A stretch of 64,000 nucleotides of DNA from an uncultured Eubacteriales bacterium (GTDB taxonomy: Bacteria > Bacillota > Clostridia > Peptostreptococcales > Anaerovoracaceae): contig CADBXM010000001.1 of the NCBI GenBank assembly GCA_902798745.1, positions 164,471 through 228,470 of the forward strand, in the 5' to 3' direction. Shown piece after piece: positions 6,779 through 14,795 of the stretch. The notes beneath the pieces are model-generated. The model was not told the DNA's origin. It saw only the letters and a program-made list of their open reading frames with translations, and did no database searches. The position numbers and the translations under genes were made by a program. Numbering within the stretch: position 1 is the stretch's first letter; each line of letters starts with the position of its first letter.

Positions 6779-9700
6779 ATGAAACTGACACAGAGACTGC
6801 TCGTATTGTTAATAACGGTAACGATGATGCTGTCAGGTTCCTTTGCACAGGCGTTTGCCACAGAGGAGGCCGCAGACGGCGGTTCCGTTGTTGTGTCCGA
6901 AACACCAGGCTCTGAAGATATAGAAGAATCAAAAGAAGACCCAAAAGAAGAAGCAAAAGAAGAAGCCAAGGAAGAAGAGAATGCCGAAGAGCCTAAGGCA
7001 GAAGAAGCTAAAGAAGCTGCTCCTGAGAAAGAAGAGCCAAAGGCTGAGTCTGAATCCAAGGCAAGCAATGAGTCCAAGGCAGAGCCTGAAAAGGAAGCCA
7101 CGGCAAAAGATGACAGTAAAGACGCTGAGAAATTATCTGCCGGAACACTTACTTACAAGTGCGACGAATACACAGTAACTCTCGATTACAGCAAGAAGGC
7201 GGAGATCCCTGAGGGAACAAAGCTCGAAGTCCGCGAGGTCCTTGCTGACAGCGATAGCAAAAAAGAGCAGAAAGAATATAAAGAGTATTACGACAAGTCT
7301 CTCGAGCAACTCCGCAACGAAAAGGGCGGTGACTCGATAGCAAAGCTGAAGTTTGCCAGGTTCTACGATATCGCTCTCATGAGCAAAGGCAAAGAGATCG
7401 AGCCATCGGGTGATGTTAGCGTTAAAATCACGTTCAATGAAGACGCGAGAGAAACAGTCGGAGAGAAGGACGAAGCTGAAAAGAGCCTCAGAATCGTTCG
7501 CCTGACAGAAAACGAAAAGACCGGCAAGCTTGAAGTTGCCTCTATAGATAAGAAAGACACAGAGCTGTCGCTCGATAAAAAGGAGCTTTCTGAGGCTTCT
7601 TTCACAACAGACAGCTTCTCAGTATACGGCATTGTATACACGGTAGACTTCGAGTCTGACAATAAACAGACCGGAAAGACAGAGACGGTCGTCGAGGCAA
7701 AGGGCAAGACTTTCCGTATGGAGGCAGCCTATGACAACGTTGCCGGCATACCTGCGGAGGGAGTGCGCCTTTATGCAAAAGAGTTAAAAGGCGATGATCC
7801 TGATGTCATCACCTTTGACATCAAGATCGTCTCCGTGGAGGATGAGAACGTCGTTTATCAGCCTGCCGAGGGCCACAATGTGGCTCTGACTGTGGTCGTA
7901 CTGGACGACAAGGCCGATACGGACGAGGATACCGCCTCGGTACTGCATGTGTGTGAAGACGGCACGAAGGAGACACTGACCGCTGATCTTGAAACAACAG
8001 ACGAGGGCTATGTCTATTCCTTTGAGACGGAGAGTTTCTCCACATTTACATTTCATAGAAACGGCAGTAGTCTCGAGCGTTTCATTACGACGGTAAAGAC
8101 AGGCCGTTTTGGTGGGAGCCAAACTGAGCTTTCCGGTAGTGCAGAGATATCTAATAACAACAATATGGGCTGGCTAAGCTTTGAAGAAGTGATTGATAAG
8201 TGGAATCCGGCCTACAGCAATGCAGGTTCCAATGGACGATATTCCGTCATTAAAGCCAATGACAGTGGCGGCAACACCAAGCAGTCACTGTGTGCAGTCG
8301 GGTTTTTCGAGGGCAGTATTTCACCTGTCTCGCTCGGACGCATTGCCACCTCTGGAAATGTAAACGGTTCCGCGACGAGTTATGATCTTCAGATAGAACT
8401 GAACGACAACTCCCTGCCGGTGCGGATCACGGCGAATGGCGCTACGGCGGAGACTATATTCGTGCCTTCAGGCAGCGCGACGAGCTTTACGGCAGAGTCC
8501 ATTGCAGCAGAACTCGGATACGACACGGATGGTATGATGGTTACCGGCAAGGTCAATACCGTGTCTGCGGACTCAGTCTCCCGTGCGAAGCTCACTACGA
8601 CAGATATTCCGACAGTCAGCAGTGGGACGTGGTGGACCAGGCTTCTGGCGGGCGAAACGTTTGATGACTTTGGTGCAGGATCCGACTTGATTGTGCTAAA
8701 CTGGGTAAATTACACTGCTACGAACGTATCCTATCCGGCAGCGTATAAGTGGACCTATGATAATGGCGGCACACAGACCGTAATCGGCGATACGCTGTAT
8801 GAGATCGAGATGGTCCCTGCTGTGGCGCAAGTCAGCAATGACGGTGGGACGACCTGGAAGAAATTCGCAAGCCTCATCACGGGCGAATATGATGGAGTGA
8901 CACTGGAAGGGGCATTTAACTATGCGAATTCCCTGAGCGGAGACGTGATCGTTGAAATGCTTTACGACACTCATGAGCGCTACACTCTGAGCAGCGGCTT
9001 CAACTTTAACAATTCAGATATCACAAGCCTTAAACTCAAAGGCGTTGGTGAAGAAACTGATACAACCCAAAAGACTACGCTCGTAAAGGATCAGACAACT
9101 ACGTCGATGATTACAACTACTGGCATCGATACAGTTGAGTTTAACAAGATCATTTTCAACGGCAATGGAGCGATGTCCGTAGTCGGTAATGGCGGTGCCG
9201 TGAAAACAGATGCAAGTAGCCTGAACGTAAGCTACTGTGAATTTAATAATTGTCAGGCCGGTAAAGCTAACTTAACTCCGGGTCAGGGCGGAGGCATTTG
9301 CCACGAGAATACTGCCGGGGAAGCAAGTATTACCAACTGCGTCTTCAATCAGTGCAAAGCCAATGGAAAAGATGATGCCGCAGGCGGAGGTGGTGGATTC
9401 TACACTGACGCTCAGAAATTGACTGTTACAGACTGTACGTTTACAGCTTGCTCAACAGCATCCAGACAGGGCGCCGGCTTCTTCCATAGACGTTTGAAGA
9501 CTGATCCGGGCAATTCCGAAACCAGCGTTAAAGACTGCAACTTTAAGGACTGCACCTCAGTATGGTGCGGTGCCGGAATGGAATCAGATGCCTGGGATGT
9601 CACACTTGATAACTGCACGTTCACTAACTGCGCAGCATCAAAGGGCGGTGCCTTTAACAACTATGCAGATGGACAGGACTCGTCAGGCAACAACACTTCA

Positions 9701-10663
9701 CTCAATGTGAAAGACTGTAAGTTCATCAATTGCACGGGCACAGACAACGGCGGAGCTATCCGCACCACGGCGCTTCATGTGAATTTAACGGATTCTTCGT
9801 TTGAAGGATGCAGCTCAAACGTTAACGGCGGAGCGGTAGCATGTACGAGCAATAAAACCATCGCAATTATTACCGACTGCACGTTCACTGACTGCCATGC
9901 TGATAACGGCAATGGGGGCGCGATCGTTTCTGCCGGCACCAACGCTACGGCAACGACGCTTAGCGGGAATACTATAGAAGATTGCTCGGCAAAGAATGGT
10001 GGAGCAGTACAGTCCGGCAATCTGCTAATGAGCAGCGGGACCATAAAAAACTGCACTGCATCAGCGAAGGGCGGTGCAATCAATTGCTCTCAGAAAATCA
10101 TAATGACCGGCGGTACCGTGACCGGATGTACTACGGGCGGAGAAAGCGCGGCTCTGGATGCTGCCACAGGTGGATCGGGACTCACTTTTTCAGGAGACGT
10201 TAAGGTAGAGGGCAACGTAGGATCAAGTGGCGAAGCCCGCGATGTATACATAGGCACGGATACAGATCGACACATACTTATAGACAGTGCAGGTCTTGGA
10301 GATAACGCGAGCATAGGAGTCTATGTCGCGGATGCAAATTCGGCATTTGATAAACACGGCAAACCTGGTCAGATGTTTGCTCATACCGGAAGTGTACAGG
10401 CTTCGACAATGAACAACCTCGATAAACTGTTCAGCGACAGGCTGGATAACGGAGAGATGCACGGTACGGCTGCTATATCCGGAGAGAACTATCGATATAG
10501 GATCATGTGGCCTGGCAAACCGCCTGTTGCGCCTACCGGATATACCAGCAAATACTTACCATTCATACTGATCCTCATCGGGGGAGTAGCACTGGTAGTT
10601 CTGAAAAAAGTAACAGATCGCAGGAGAAGATCTGAAGACGATACATTTGAAACTGAGGAATGA
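6779..10663 (+). CDS. Large sortase-anchored adhesin with right-handed beta-helix repeats
   Basis: Secreted surface protein of 1294 aa. Residues 1-27 are a signal peptide ending AQAFA. Residues about 38-120 are a Glu/Lys/Ala-rich, probably helical or disordered stalk. Two beta-rich domains follow (about 120-420, each ending near FSVYGIV or FSTFTFH), then a domain of unknown type (about 430-800). Residues about 805-1125 hold roughly ten turns of a Pmp/pectate-lyase-like beta-helix with the motif C-x-F-x-x-C followed by GGA or GGG. The C-terminus has VAPTGY, a hydrophobic helix and RRRR, a sorting signal like streptococcal xVPTG. Its own promoter carries operator copy 2. It is probably the tip adhesin or a wall-anchored partner of the pilus. 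Confidence 0.85.
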   Translation: MKLTQRLLVLLITVTMMLSGSFAQAFATEEAADGGSVVVSETPGSEDIEESKEDPKEEAKEEAKEEENAEEPKAEEAKEAAPEKEEPKAESESKASNESKAEPEKEATAKDDSKDAEKLSAGTLTYKCDEYTVTLDYSKKAEIPEGTKLEVREVLADSDSKKEQKEYKEYYDKSLEQLRNEKGGDSIAKLKFARFYDIALMSKGKEIEPSGDVSVKITFNEDARETVGEKDEAEKSLRIVRLTENEKTGKLEVASIDKKDTELSLDKKELSEASFTTDSFSVYGIVYTVDFESDNKQTGKTETVVEAKGKTFRMEAAYDNVAGIPAEGVRLYAKELKGDDPDVITFDIKIVSVEDENVVYQPAEGHNVALTVVVLDDKADTDEDTASVLHVCEDGTKETLTADLETTDEGYVYSFETESFSTFTFHRNGSSLERFITTVKTGRFGGSQTELSGSAEISNNNNMGWLSFEEVIDKWNPAYSNAGSNGRYSVIKANDSGGNTKQSLCAVGFFEGSISPVSLGRIATSGNVNGSATSYDLQIELNDNSLPVRITANGATAETIFVPSGSATSFTAESIAAELGYDTDGMMVTGKVNTVSADSVSRAKLTTTDIPTVSSGTWWTRLLAGETFDDFGAGSDLIVLNWVNYTATNVSYPAAYKWTYDNGGTQTVIGDTLYEIEMVPAVAQVSNDGGTTWKKFASLITGEYDGVTLEGAFNYANSLSGDVIVEMLYDTHERYTLSSGFNFNNSDITSLKLKGVGEETDTTQKTTLVKDQTTTSMITTTGIDTVEFNKIIFNGNGAMSVVGNGGAVKTDASSLNVSYCEFNNCQAGKANLTPGQGGGICHENTAGEASITNCVFNQCKANGKDDAAGGGGGFYTDAQKLTVTDCTFTACSTASRQGAGFFHRRLKTDPGNSETSVKDCNFKDCTSVWCGAGMESDAWDVTLDNCTFTNCAASKGGAFNNYADGQDSSGNNTSLNVKDCKFINCTGTDNGGAIRTTALHVNLTDSSFEGCSSNVNGGAVACTSNKTIAIITDCTFTDCHADNGNGGAIVSAGTNATATTLSGNTIEDCSAKNGGAVQSGNLLMSSGTIKNCTASAKGGAINCSQKIIMTGGTVTGCTTGGESAALDAATGGSGLTFSGDVKVEGNVGSSGEARDVYIGTDTDRHILIDSAGLGDNASIGVYVADANSAFDKHGKPGQMFAHTGSVQASTMNNLDKLFSDRLDNGEMHGTAAISGENYRYRIMWPGKPPVAPTGYTSKYLPFILILIGGVALVVLKKVTDRRRRSEDDTFETEE

Positions 10664-10672
10664 TCGATAATC

Positions 10673-10687
10673 GTGTCAGGCTGACAC
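10673..10687. promoter_or_regulatory. Operator copy 3 (distal), GTGTC-N5-GACAC
   Basis: GTGTC-AGGCT-GACAC, with perfect 7-bp arms around one base. Its centre (10680) lies 22 bp, two helical turns, upstream of copy 4, so a second dimer could bind on the same DNA face. It begins 9 bp after the adhesin stop codon. Confidence 0.75.
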
Positions 10688-10693
10688 ATCCGC

Positions 10694-10710
10694 TGTGTCA
10701 CTGCGACACA
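10694..10710. promoter_or_regulatory. Operator copy 4 (proximal), GTGTC-N5-GACAC
   Basis: TGTGTC-ACTGC-GACACA, core 10695-10709. Its centre (10702) is 37 bp before the -10 at 10739 and the core ends 6 bp before the -35 at 10716, the same geometry as copies 1 and 2. Confidence 0.8.
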
Positions 10711-10715
10711 ACAAA

Positions 10716-10744
10716 TTGAACGTTAAAATACAGACAGATAAAAT
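10716..10744 (+). promoter_or_regulatory. Promoter of the pilin pair
   Basis: -35 TTGAAC (10716-10721), a 17-bp spacer and -10 TAAAAT (10739-10744). The start should fall near 10751, leaving a short leader with AAGGGGAAAG before the ATG at 10768. Confidence 0.7.
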
Positions 10745-10767
10745 ACAGTTGCAGCAAGGGGAAAGCA

Positions 10768-11787
10768 ATGCGAATAATAAGGCATACCCTTAACAACAGA
10801 ATATGGGGGGCGGTACTGATAGTTCTATCGATACTGTTAGTCGGGCTAATACCAATACGGGCCGTTTACGCGGCATCCGAAGAGGTGAGCATCCCTTACC
10901 GCCAAGAGTGGACCAACAGATCGGGAGAAACTGTAGACAACAGCTTCGAATACAGGCTCACGGCCGTTGATGGAGCGCCTCTTCCGGATGAAGCGAGCGG
11001 AGGCTACTACTCGTTCGTGCTGACAGGCAACGCCAGCGGAAGCATAAAGCTTCACTTCCCGTTTGCTAAGCCGGGGTATTACAACTACCTTGTGAGGGCG
11101 TATATACCTGATAAAGAGCAGTATTACAGCTACGATGATGAGACCTATGATTTGATGATCATGGTGGTCAACTCGGCCGATGGTCTCGAAATCGGAGCAA
11201 TGACCATACAGGACGAGACCTTAGCCAAATACTCCGAGTTGCCATTCAGTATGGCATACACCAAAGCCCCGCCTAACAATGGTGATGATGACAATGGTGG
11301 TGGAAACAGGAATGGCAATGGAGGCGGGGCAGCAGCCCCTGGTACTGTACCGGCAGGCACTACGGTGATCGACGATACGGCACCGCCTGAGACGATCCCT
11401 GATCAAGGCACACCACAAGGTATACTGCCTGACCCGGAAGACTGGGCACTGCTCAACCTGATCCTTCTGATCCTGACCGTGATCGTAGCTCTTGCAGACG
11501 GGATCTTGTACTTCAGAAGCCCTAGAGACAAGTACGGCGACGAGTACGAGTACGAGGATGATGAAGACGAAGAAGTCAGGCGGCACGGCCTACTCAGGAT
11601 AGCGGCCTTCATAACAGCGATCGCATCATTCATACTCTTCATCCTGACAGAGGACATTACCGATCCGATGATCTGGGTGGACGAGTACACGATATGGATG
11701 CTGATACTGTTCATAGCAGCGGTACTCCTGTCGATGCTCTCTAAGAAAGAATACGAAGAAGAGGAGAGCGAACAGGGTGTCACATGA
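10768..11787 (+). CDS. FctA-domain base pilin with three-helix membrane anchor
   Basis: Membrane-anchored surface protein of 339 aa. A signal peptide (about 1-36, ending AVYAA) is followed by one Spy0128/FctA-type pilin isopeptide domain (about 40-150): IPYRQEW, FEYRLTAVDGAPLP, YSFVLTGNASG and PGYYNYLVRAYIP. A Gly/Asn/Asp and Pro-rich linker runs to about 220. The C-terminus (about 224-330) has three hydrophobic segments split by an acidic DEYEYEDDEDEE stretch and no LPxTG-like motif. The tail carries DWALLNL and FILTEDITDPMIWVDEYT, matching the tail of the class B sortase. I infer a pilus base held in the membrane by this domain. It is followed by the major pilin 71 bp downstream without a terminator. 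Confidence 0.82.
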   Translation: MRIIRHTLNNRIWGAVLIVLSILLVGLIPIRAVYAASEEVSIPYRQEWTNRSGETVDNSFEYRLTAVDGAPLPDEASGGYYSFVLTGNASGSIKLHFPFAKPGYYNYLVRAYIPDKEQYYSYDDETYDLMIMVVNSADGLEIGAMTIQDETLAKYSELPFSMAYTKAPPNNGDDDNGGGNRNGNGGGAAAPGTVPAGTTVIDDTAPPETIPDQGTPQGILPDPEDWALLNLILLILTVIVALADGILYFRSPRDKYGDEYEYEDDEDEEVRRHGLLRIAAFITAIASFILFILTEDITDPMIWVDEYTIWMLILFIAAVLLSMLSKKEYEEEESEQGVT

Positions 11788-11858
11788 GGAAGTCAATAAA
11801 CAGAGTTTTTGAAAAACGTTAACTAATCGAAAGATATAAATAGAAAAGGAGAACAACC

Positions 11859-13343
11859 ATGAAAACCAGAAAGTACGGCAAGATCATGACACTGTTCCTT
11901 GCGCTGGCAATGATAATGGCGATGAGCATCAGCTCATTCGCTGCAAGCGGAAGCGGGTCAGACCTTGGGGAAGACAATTCGATCAATCCAAATGATACGG
12001 GCATCATCTCGAACGGGGGCGTTCGCGAGAACGGAGAAGATGCCGGAGGAACAAATACAGGTAAGTATGGTGTATACCAGGCCGTCGGCAATAAGGTAAC
12101 ACTCTACAAGGATATCGTCATCTTCAACACAAGAACTGACAATACCGATGTATATCTGCCAAATATCAAGTACGAGTATACGGTGTCGGCAGTTACAGCG
12201 GCTGAAAACAAGTATATAACTGATGAGTACGGCCTGAAGGGTTCGATCAACAGCGGAGTACCCGCTGCTGCACCATCCGGTAAAGCAAGTGTTGAATACA
12301 ATAATACTACAGCTACAGGCATCAAGCAGGAAGGCACAGGCGACGCTGTAGTCAAAGTCACAACCAACACAAATGGAGTTGCCGCAAGAGGAAGCTTTGA
12401 CCTGACATTTGACCCATCGAAGTTCACAAAGCCTGGCATTTTCCGTTACAAGGTAACAGAGTCTCTGGCAAGCGGCTTTTCGAGAGCAACTGCAGGCGTG
12501 ACTAACGACACATACAACGCAGACAGATATCTGGATGTTTATGTCCAGAACAAGACAGGCGGCGGCTACGAGATCTACGGTTTTGTTCTCTTTGAGGCGA
12601 CTGACAAGGATACAGAGTTTACTGCAGATCCTGGTACAGCTATCACAGCAAAGACAAACGGATTCGTATCCAACAAGTATGATAAGCAGGGCACCACATA
12701 CAGCAAGACTGAAAAGGGCGTAGACATCTACGAGACATCCAATGTCAAGATCAGCAAGACCATCACCGGCGCTATGGCTGACAAGAACAACAAGTTCCCG
12801 TTCAAGGCTACAATTGCAAACACCGCGATCACTAAGGATCCTATCATCTCATTCAAGGTAGTTGGTGACAACGGAAGCCTCACCACTACAGGAGATAATC
12901 CGACAGCTACAATGACAGGCGGTACTGCTACTATCGGAAGTGCTACAGCAACAGTTGCACAGGGAATGGAACTCAATGACGCAGATTACGTATACATCTA
13001 CGGCGTTCCTGGAAAGAATCAGGCTACTAACGTAGTTGCTGAAGAGTACAACAACACCACAGAGGTATACAAGGTATCCGCTAAGTATGACAACACTGAC
13101 CTTACAGTCGTTGCAAGCACTACAGGTACAGTCGCTGACATGAATGCCGCGGCTACAGCCAAGAACCAGACTGCTCAGAATCTCGACATCACAAAGGCAG
13201 AGGATGAGCTCGCTGTAACAAACAACCTCGCAGCTATCTCACCAACAAACGTTGTAATGAGATACGCTCCATATCTCTTCATCCTCGGCGGAGCGATCAT
13301 GCTGCTGGTAATAAGCAGAAGACGCAAAGCTGAGCAGGAGTAA
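11859..13343 (+). CDS. Major pilin, FctA/Spy0128-like
   Basis: Secreted pilin of 494 aa. Signal peptide about 1-29 (MKTRKYGKIMTLFLALAMIM, cleavage after SSFAA). The mature part is rich in Thr, Ala, Asn and Lys and contains VYLPNIKYEYTVSAV and GIFRYKVTESL, as in Spy0128/FctA isopeptide pilins, followed by a second beta domain from about residue 290 (NVKISKTITGAM, FPFKATIAN). The C-terminus is SPTN-VVMRYAPYLFILGG, a hydrophobic helix and RRRK, closely resembling the VPTG-type sorting signal of streptococcal pilins with Asn in place of Gly. An excellent ribosome site (AAAAGGAGAAC) implies high expression. A strong terminator follows at 13391. Confidence 0.87.
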   Translation: MKTRKYGKIMTLFLALAMIMAMSISSFAASGSGSDLGEDNSINPNDTGIISNGGVRENGEDAGGTNTGKYGVYQAVGNKVTLYKDIVIFNTRTDNTDVYLPNIKYEYTVSAVTAAENKYITDEYGLKGSINSGVPAAAPSGKASVEYNNTTATGIKQEGTGDAVVKVTTNTNGVAARGSFDLTFDPSKFTKPGIFRYKVTESLASGFSRATAGVTNDTYNADRYLDVYVQNKTGGGYEIYGFVLFEATDKDTEFTADPGTAITAKTNGFVSNKYDKQGTTYSKTEKGVDIYETSNVKISKTITGAMADKNNKFPFKATIANTAITKDPIISFKVVGDNGSLTTTGDNPTATMTGGTATIGSATATVAQGMELNDADYVYIYGVPGKNQATNVVAEEYNNTTEVYKVSAKYDNTDLTVVASTTGTVADMNAAATAKNQTAQNLDITKAEDELAVTNNLAAISPTNVVMRYAPYLFILGGAIMLLVISRRRKAEQE

Positions 13344-13390
13344 GATTTCTGCAAAAGCGTTTAGAGCAAACCAAATAAACTCTAACTGAT

Positions 13391-13424
13391 AAGAGAGGCC
13401 ACCGAAAGGTGGTCTCTCTTTTAT
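13391..13424 (+). terminator. Terminator of the pilin operon
   Basis: A 13-bp stem (AAGAGAGGCCACC with GGTGGTCTCTCTT, one G-U pair), a GAAA tetraloop and a run of T. Confidence 0.9.
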
Positions 13425-13429
13425 ATTGA

Positions 13430-13438
13430 TGGTACAAT
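13430..13438 (+). promoter_or_regulatory. Extended -10 promoter, apparently leaderless
   Basis: TGG-TACAAT places the transcription start at about 13445, next to the GTG start codon at 13446. There is no ribosome site upstream of that GTG. Confidence 0.5.
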
Positions 13439-13445
13439 CTGTATT

Positions 13446-14069
13446 GTGAAAGGAATGATCGAAACTGCCAAAACATATTACGATAATCGCGAGCGCCTGA
13501 TATACACATATCGCGGCAATGTTTTCACGCGCGGCGGAGAATTGTACGATCCGCAAAACGATGGGCGAGGCCGCATCGACTGCTCGTCTTTGGTCCATCT
13601 TGCGCTTATTGGGGTAACGTATGATCAGAGCCCGTATGTCAGCGGGGATGTGGAGGACTTCTTCAACAAACCTTGCTGCTGGTATCCTGCAGCTGAAACG
13701 ATGAGCGTTGGCGATGTATTTGCCGCGAACTCGGAAAGGGGTTCGGATGTGCGGCGCTCGTATGGCCTTGCAAAGTACTGCAGAGAGAATGGGCTGGAGA
13801 TACAGCCTACAGCTTCCGGCTCATATGATGGACTGCTCATGCCCGGCGATCTGGTTTTCTTTAAAGCGGCTCCGTCAAGGCTGGAAGAGTACATCTATTA
13901 CAAGATATGGCTGCAGATCGCTCATGTGGGCATCGTAATGGATGACACAGATTACATGATCAACGCGACCGGCAGCAGCAAGCACGAGCTCAATGCGAAA
14001 AGAGATCCGATACAGTATACAAAGATCAGCGACAAAGGGACGCCGGTCCTGGCAGCAAGAATGATATGA
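13446..14069 (+). CDS. NlpC/P60-like cysteine peptidase-fold protein
   Basis: Protein of 207 aa with NlpC/P60-like signatures: a Cys nucleophile in RIDCSSLV (Cys46), a GDLVFF strand and a candidate catalytic His in IAHVGIVMDD (His160). The family hydrolyses peptidoglycan stem peptides or other amide bonds. There is no signal peptide, so the site of action is unclear; it may be cytoplasmic or act on another substrate. The GTG at 13446 sits about 8 bases after an extended -10 with no ribosome site, suggesting leaderless translation; an ATG nine bases later is the alternative. Its stop overlaps the next gene by 4 bp (ATGA). It follows the pilus terminator and need not belong to that locus. Confidence 0.72.
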   Translation: MKGMIETAKTYYDNRERLIYTYRGNVFTRGGELYDPQNDGRGRIDCSSLVHLALIGVTYDQSPYVSGDVEDFFNKPCCWYPAAETMSVGDVFAANSERGSDVRRSYGLAKYCRENGLEIQPTASGSYDGLLMPGDLVFFKAAPSRLEEYIYYKIWLQIAHVGIVMDDTDYMINATGSSKHELNAKRDPIQYTKISDKGTPVLAARMI

Positions 14070-14674
14070 AAAAGAAGATAAGAATAGTCGTTAATATTTG
14101 CCTTGCGGTCATGGTGTTTGGAGCCTGGCTCGATATGTTGTTCTTCGCCGAAGGTACTCTTGCAGAGGTGGGTGTCAGGAGCCTGAAGTATTTCACGATA
14201 CAGTCCAATCTCCTTGTTGGCATAGCTGCGGTCATTTGGCTTGCACATTGCAAAAAGGGCGTAAGCAAAGCGGTGGAGAGTTTCAAGTACGTAGCTGCAG
14301 CGGCGGTGGCGCTGACGTTCATCACGGTCATGACTTTTCTTGGCCCTATGTATGGTTACCCGGAGATGCTTGTGGGTGCCAACCTCTGGCTCCACCTGAT
14401 AGTACCGGTAGCCGCCATAGCCGAGATCATATTCCTCTCGGATGCCGAGTACACGCGGAGGGACAACAACTTGGCGATCCTCCCACTCGCAATTTACGGC
14501 ACATTCTACCTTGCCAACAATGTCATAAACGGCATTGGCGAGTGGCCCGACACCAATGACTGGTACCTCTTCCTCACATGGGGTTACCCAATCGGATTCG
14601 TCATATTCGCGCTGCTGTTTCTGGTCACCTGGCTGATGGCATTTGGCATGAGAAAAGCCAGGCGCAGGAGATAA
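14066..14674 (+). CDS. Pr6Pr-like integral membrane protein
   Basis: Membrane protein of 202 aa with six hydrophobic segments, a Lys-rich start (MKKKIR) and a basic end (RKARRRR). The segment KYFTIQSNLLVG and the later GANLWLHLIVP and LTWGYPIGF resemble the Pr6Pr / FAR-17a family of small membrane proteins, whose function is not established. It overlaps the preceding gene by 4 bp, so the two are translationally coupled. No catalytic motif can be named. Confidence 0.68.
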   Translation: MKKKIRIVVNICLAVMVFGAWLDMLFFAEGTLAEVGVRSLKYFTIQSNLLVGIAAVIWLAHCKKGVSKAVESFKYVAAAAVALTFITVMTFLGPMYGYPEMLVGANLWLHLIVPVAAIAEIIFLSDAEYTRRDNNLAILPLAIYGTFYLANNVINGIGEWPDTNDWYLFLTWGYPIGFVIFALLFLVTWLMAFGMRKARRRR

Positions 14675-14731
14675 GCACTATGGCGATATATTTAAAATAG
14701 AGATATAATATAAAAGTTGAAAATAGAAAAG

Positions 14732-14764
14732 ATCCGGCTGAATGGTCAAACTTTGACGCCGGAT
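14732..14764. promoter_or_regulatory. Nested inverted repeats upstream of pfkA
   Basis: Outer arms ATCCGGC (14732-14738) and GCCGGAT (14758-14764) enclose GTCAAA-C-TTTGAC (14745-14757). TATAAT boxes lie on both sides (14704-14709 and 14767-14772). No T run follows, so an operator is more likely than a terminator. Confidence 0.5.
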
Positions 14765-14795
14765 AGTATAATCGGATATTTACGGAGGAAAGACA

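Noticed and set aside
11772-11786. Possible fifth operator GGTGTCACATGAGG before the major pilin gene
   Set aside because: Only the left half-site is present and the right half does not match GACAC; it also lies at the end of the base pilin gene without a -10 at the right distance.
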